IMG/VR virus record: IMGVR_UViG_3300042987_001811
Span: 1 to 23,908 of that record
DNA length: 23,908 nt
Direction: 5' to 3' (one strand)
DNA from: a virus
Part shown: positions 23,372 through 23,908 of the stretch, in pieces
How the letters are laid out: every line of letters starts with the position of its first letter
Numbering within the stretch: position 1 is the first letter of the stretch
Notes under the pieces: generated by a model
Database searches by the model: none
Seen by the model: the letters and a program-made list of their open reading frames with translations, nothing else
Told to the model about the DNA's origin: nothing
Made by a program: the position numbers and the translations under genes

Positions 23372-23461
23372 TCATTGTGGATATGCGTGTGTAAGTCCCC
23401 AGATTATTAATATTCCAATTAAACCAAAAATAGTCAGTGCTGTATATATGCGGTCATTCAT
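23372..23461 (-). CDS. 29-residue single-span membrane microprotein
   Basis: A 29-codon frame starting at ATG 23461 that overlaps the end of the 96-residue gene by 8 bases (ATGAATGA). It encodes MNDRIYTA, a hydrophobic span (LTIFGLIGILIIWGL) and a short tail ending in AYPQ. Size and design recall the small one-helix subunits of photosynthetic and respiratory complexes, but it matches none that I can recall (PetG, PetL, PetN, PsbT, PsbM and PsaM were considered). The tight overlap argues for a real gene. Confidence 0.6.
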   Translation of the reverse strand: MNDRIYTALTIFGLIGILIIWGLTHAYPQ

Positions 23462-23744
23462 CTTCTTCGTCCTCGTAGGTAGATGGTTCTTCAAAGAGTT
23501 CTTCCATTTTTTGTTTAAGAACTCTTTGTTGAAGTTCTTCTATATCTTCGTCTGTGAATCGTATCACAAGTAATGGGTCTCCTGCTTTAACGTCATTTAA
23601 CTCCGGATGTTTTACTTTTGGACTTTTTGAGTATCCCTGATGAGCATTCATAATCATCCAACCCTGAACAAACATTGATAAGGCAATTATCAAAAGAATA
23701 AACCAAGGAACCAAAAAAATTAGTTCAAAGTAATTTTGAGCCAT
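23454..23744 (-). CDS. Membrane-anchored hypothetical protein
   Basis: A 96-residue protein with one N-terminal transmembrane segment (about residues 7-30, LIFLVPWFILLIIALSMFVQ) and a cytoplasmic tail with a glutamate-rich predicted helix (DIEELQQRVLKQKMEELFEE) and an acidic end. It resembles a small protein conserved in cyanomyoviruses, function unknown. The gene overlaps the end of the upstream membrane protein gene by 25 bases and the downstream microprotein by 8, so it belongs to one transcription unit. Confidence 0.8.
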   Translation of the reverse strand: MAQNYFELIFLVPWFILLIIALSMFVQGWMIMNAHQGYSKSPKVKHPELNDVKAGDPLLVIRFTDEDIEELQQRVLKQKMEELFEEPSTYEDEEDE

Positions 23745-23908
23745 GGTAGTAAAGGTGGAATAACACCCACTAATCGGAGGAGTCCTTCAGCAAATAAAGC
23801 AAGAACCACCCAACCGACGCACATACTAATGATAGAAGCATTACGGTTGTGTCGTCGTATTGCTGCATCAATCATCTCCTGAACTTCTGAGCGTGTAATA
23901 AACTCTTC
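23720..23908 (-). CDS. Small membrane protein (partial, start beyond window)
   Basis: An open frame enters from the right edge and ends in TAA at 23722-23720, giving 62 visible residues. It begins with a helical, charged stretch (EVQEMIDAAIRRHNRN) and continues into one hydrophobic span (IISMCVGWVVLALFAEGLL), ending near PPLLPWLKITLN. The helix-then-membrane layout resembles small proteins I associate with T4-like cyanophages. Its end overlaps the next gene by 25 bases. Function unknown. Confidence 0.72.
   Translation of the reverse strand, partial: EEFITRSEVQEMIDAAIRRHNRNASIISMCVGWVVLALFAEGLLRLVGVIPPLLPWLKITLN

Noticed and set aside
23372-23461. The 29-residue microprotein as a known photosystem or cytochrome b6f subunit
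   Set aside because: The size and one-helix form fit, but the sequence does not match PetG, PetL, PetN, PsbT, PsbM or PsaM as I remember them.
1-23908. tRNA genes, CRISPR arrays, insertion sequences or integrase
   Set aside because: No cloverleaf-like sequence, spaced direct repeats, transposase or recombinase motifs, or terminal inverted repeats were noticed on reading. A tRNA scan was not run.

Overview
The window reads as part of the genome of a large T4-like cyanophage (a myovirus of marine Synechococcus or Prochlorococcus). This is an inference from several signs together: AT-rich DNA, every convincing gene on the minus strand, start and stop codons overlapping by 4 bases at most junctions, a T4-type late promoter (TATAAATA) at the left edge, and small membrane proteins plus a Phd/YefM-like protein at the right edge that resemble accessory genes of such phages. 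The phage could not be confirmed by database search; a bacterial O-antigen or capsule locus is the main alternative.

Right end (about 22464-23908, transcribed right to left): a compact run of small genes. These are a membrane protein cut by the window edge, a 96-residue membrane-anchored protein, two overlapping single-span microproteins of 29 and 39 residues, a Phd/YefM-type antitoxin-like protein without a visible toxin, and two small hypothetical proteins. Two well-formed sigma70-type promoters lie here, one overlapping a TATGTACATA palindrome.

Centre (197-22449): about 22 kb and 27 genes on one strand, nearly all touching or overlapping, all explicable as sugar-nucleotide, glycosyltransfer or glycan-modification functions. 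In transcription order: GDP-L-fucose synthase, GDP-mannose 3,5-epimerase-like protein, GT-like protein, tandem nucleotidyltransferase, GT61, class II aldolase, HAD phosphatase, short GDPD-like protein, SDR epimerase, fucosyltransferase-fold GT, GalE-like epimerase, FkbM-like protein, sugar O-methyltransferase, second methyltransferase, GT17, exostosin/GT47-like GT, FkbM methyltransferase, fucosyltransferase-fold GT, DUF5672 protein, GT11, GT2, GT-A protein, GT11, NAD synthetase, SAM methyltransferase, UDP-glucose/GDP-mannose dehydrogenase, GT25. The set implies GDP-L-fucose and/or GDP-L-galactose, a uronic acid, repeated transfer steps by fucosyltransferase-fold enzymes, and O-methylation. A likely purpose is to build a fucose-rich, methylated glycan on the virion or to remodel the infected cell's surface glycan; the sequence does not decide between them.

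Left end (1-196): a late promoter, a leader with a small hairpin, and the first 18 codons of a gene whose product begins like a secretion signal. Here transcription switches from the glycan operon to a late-class gene.
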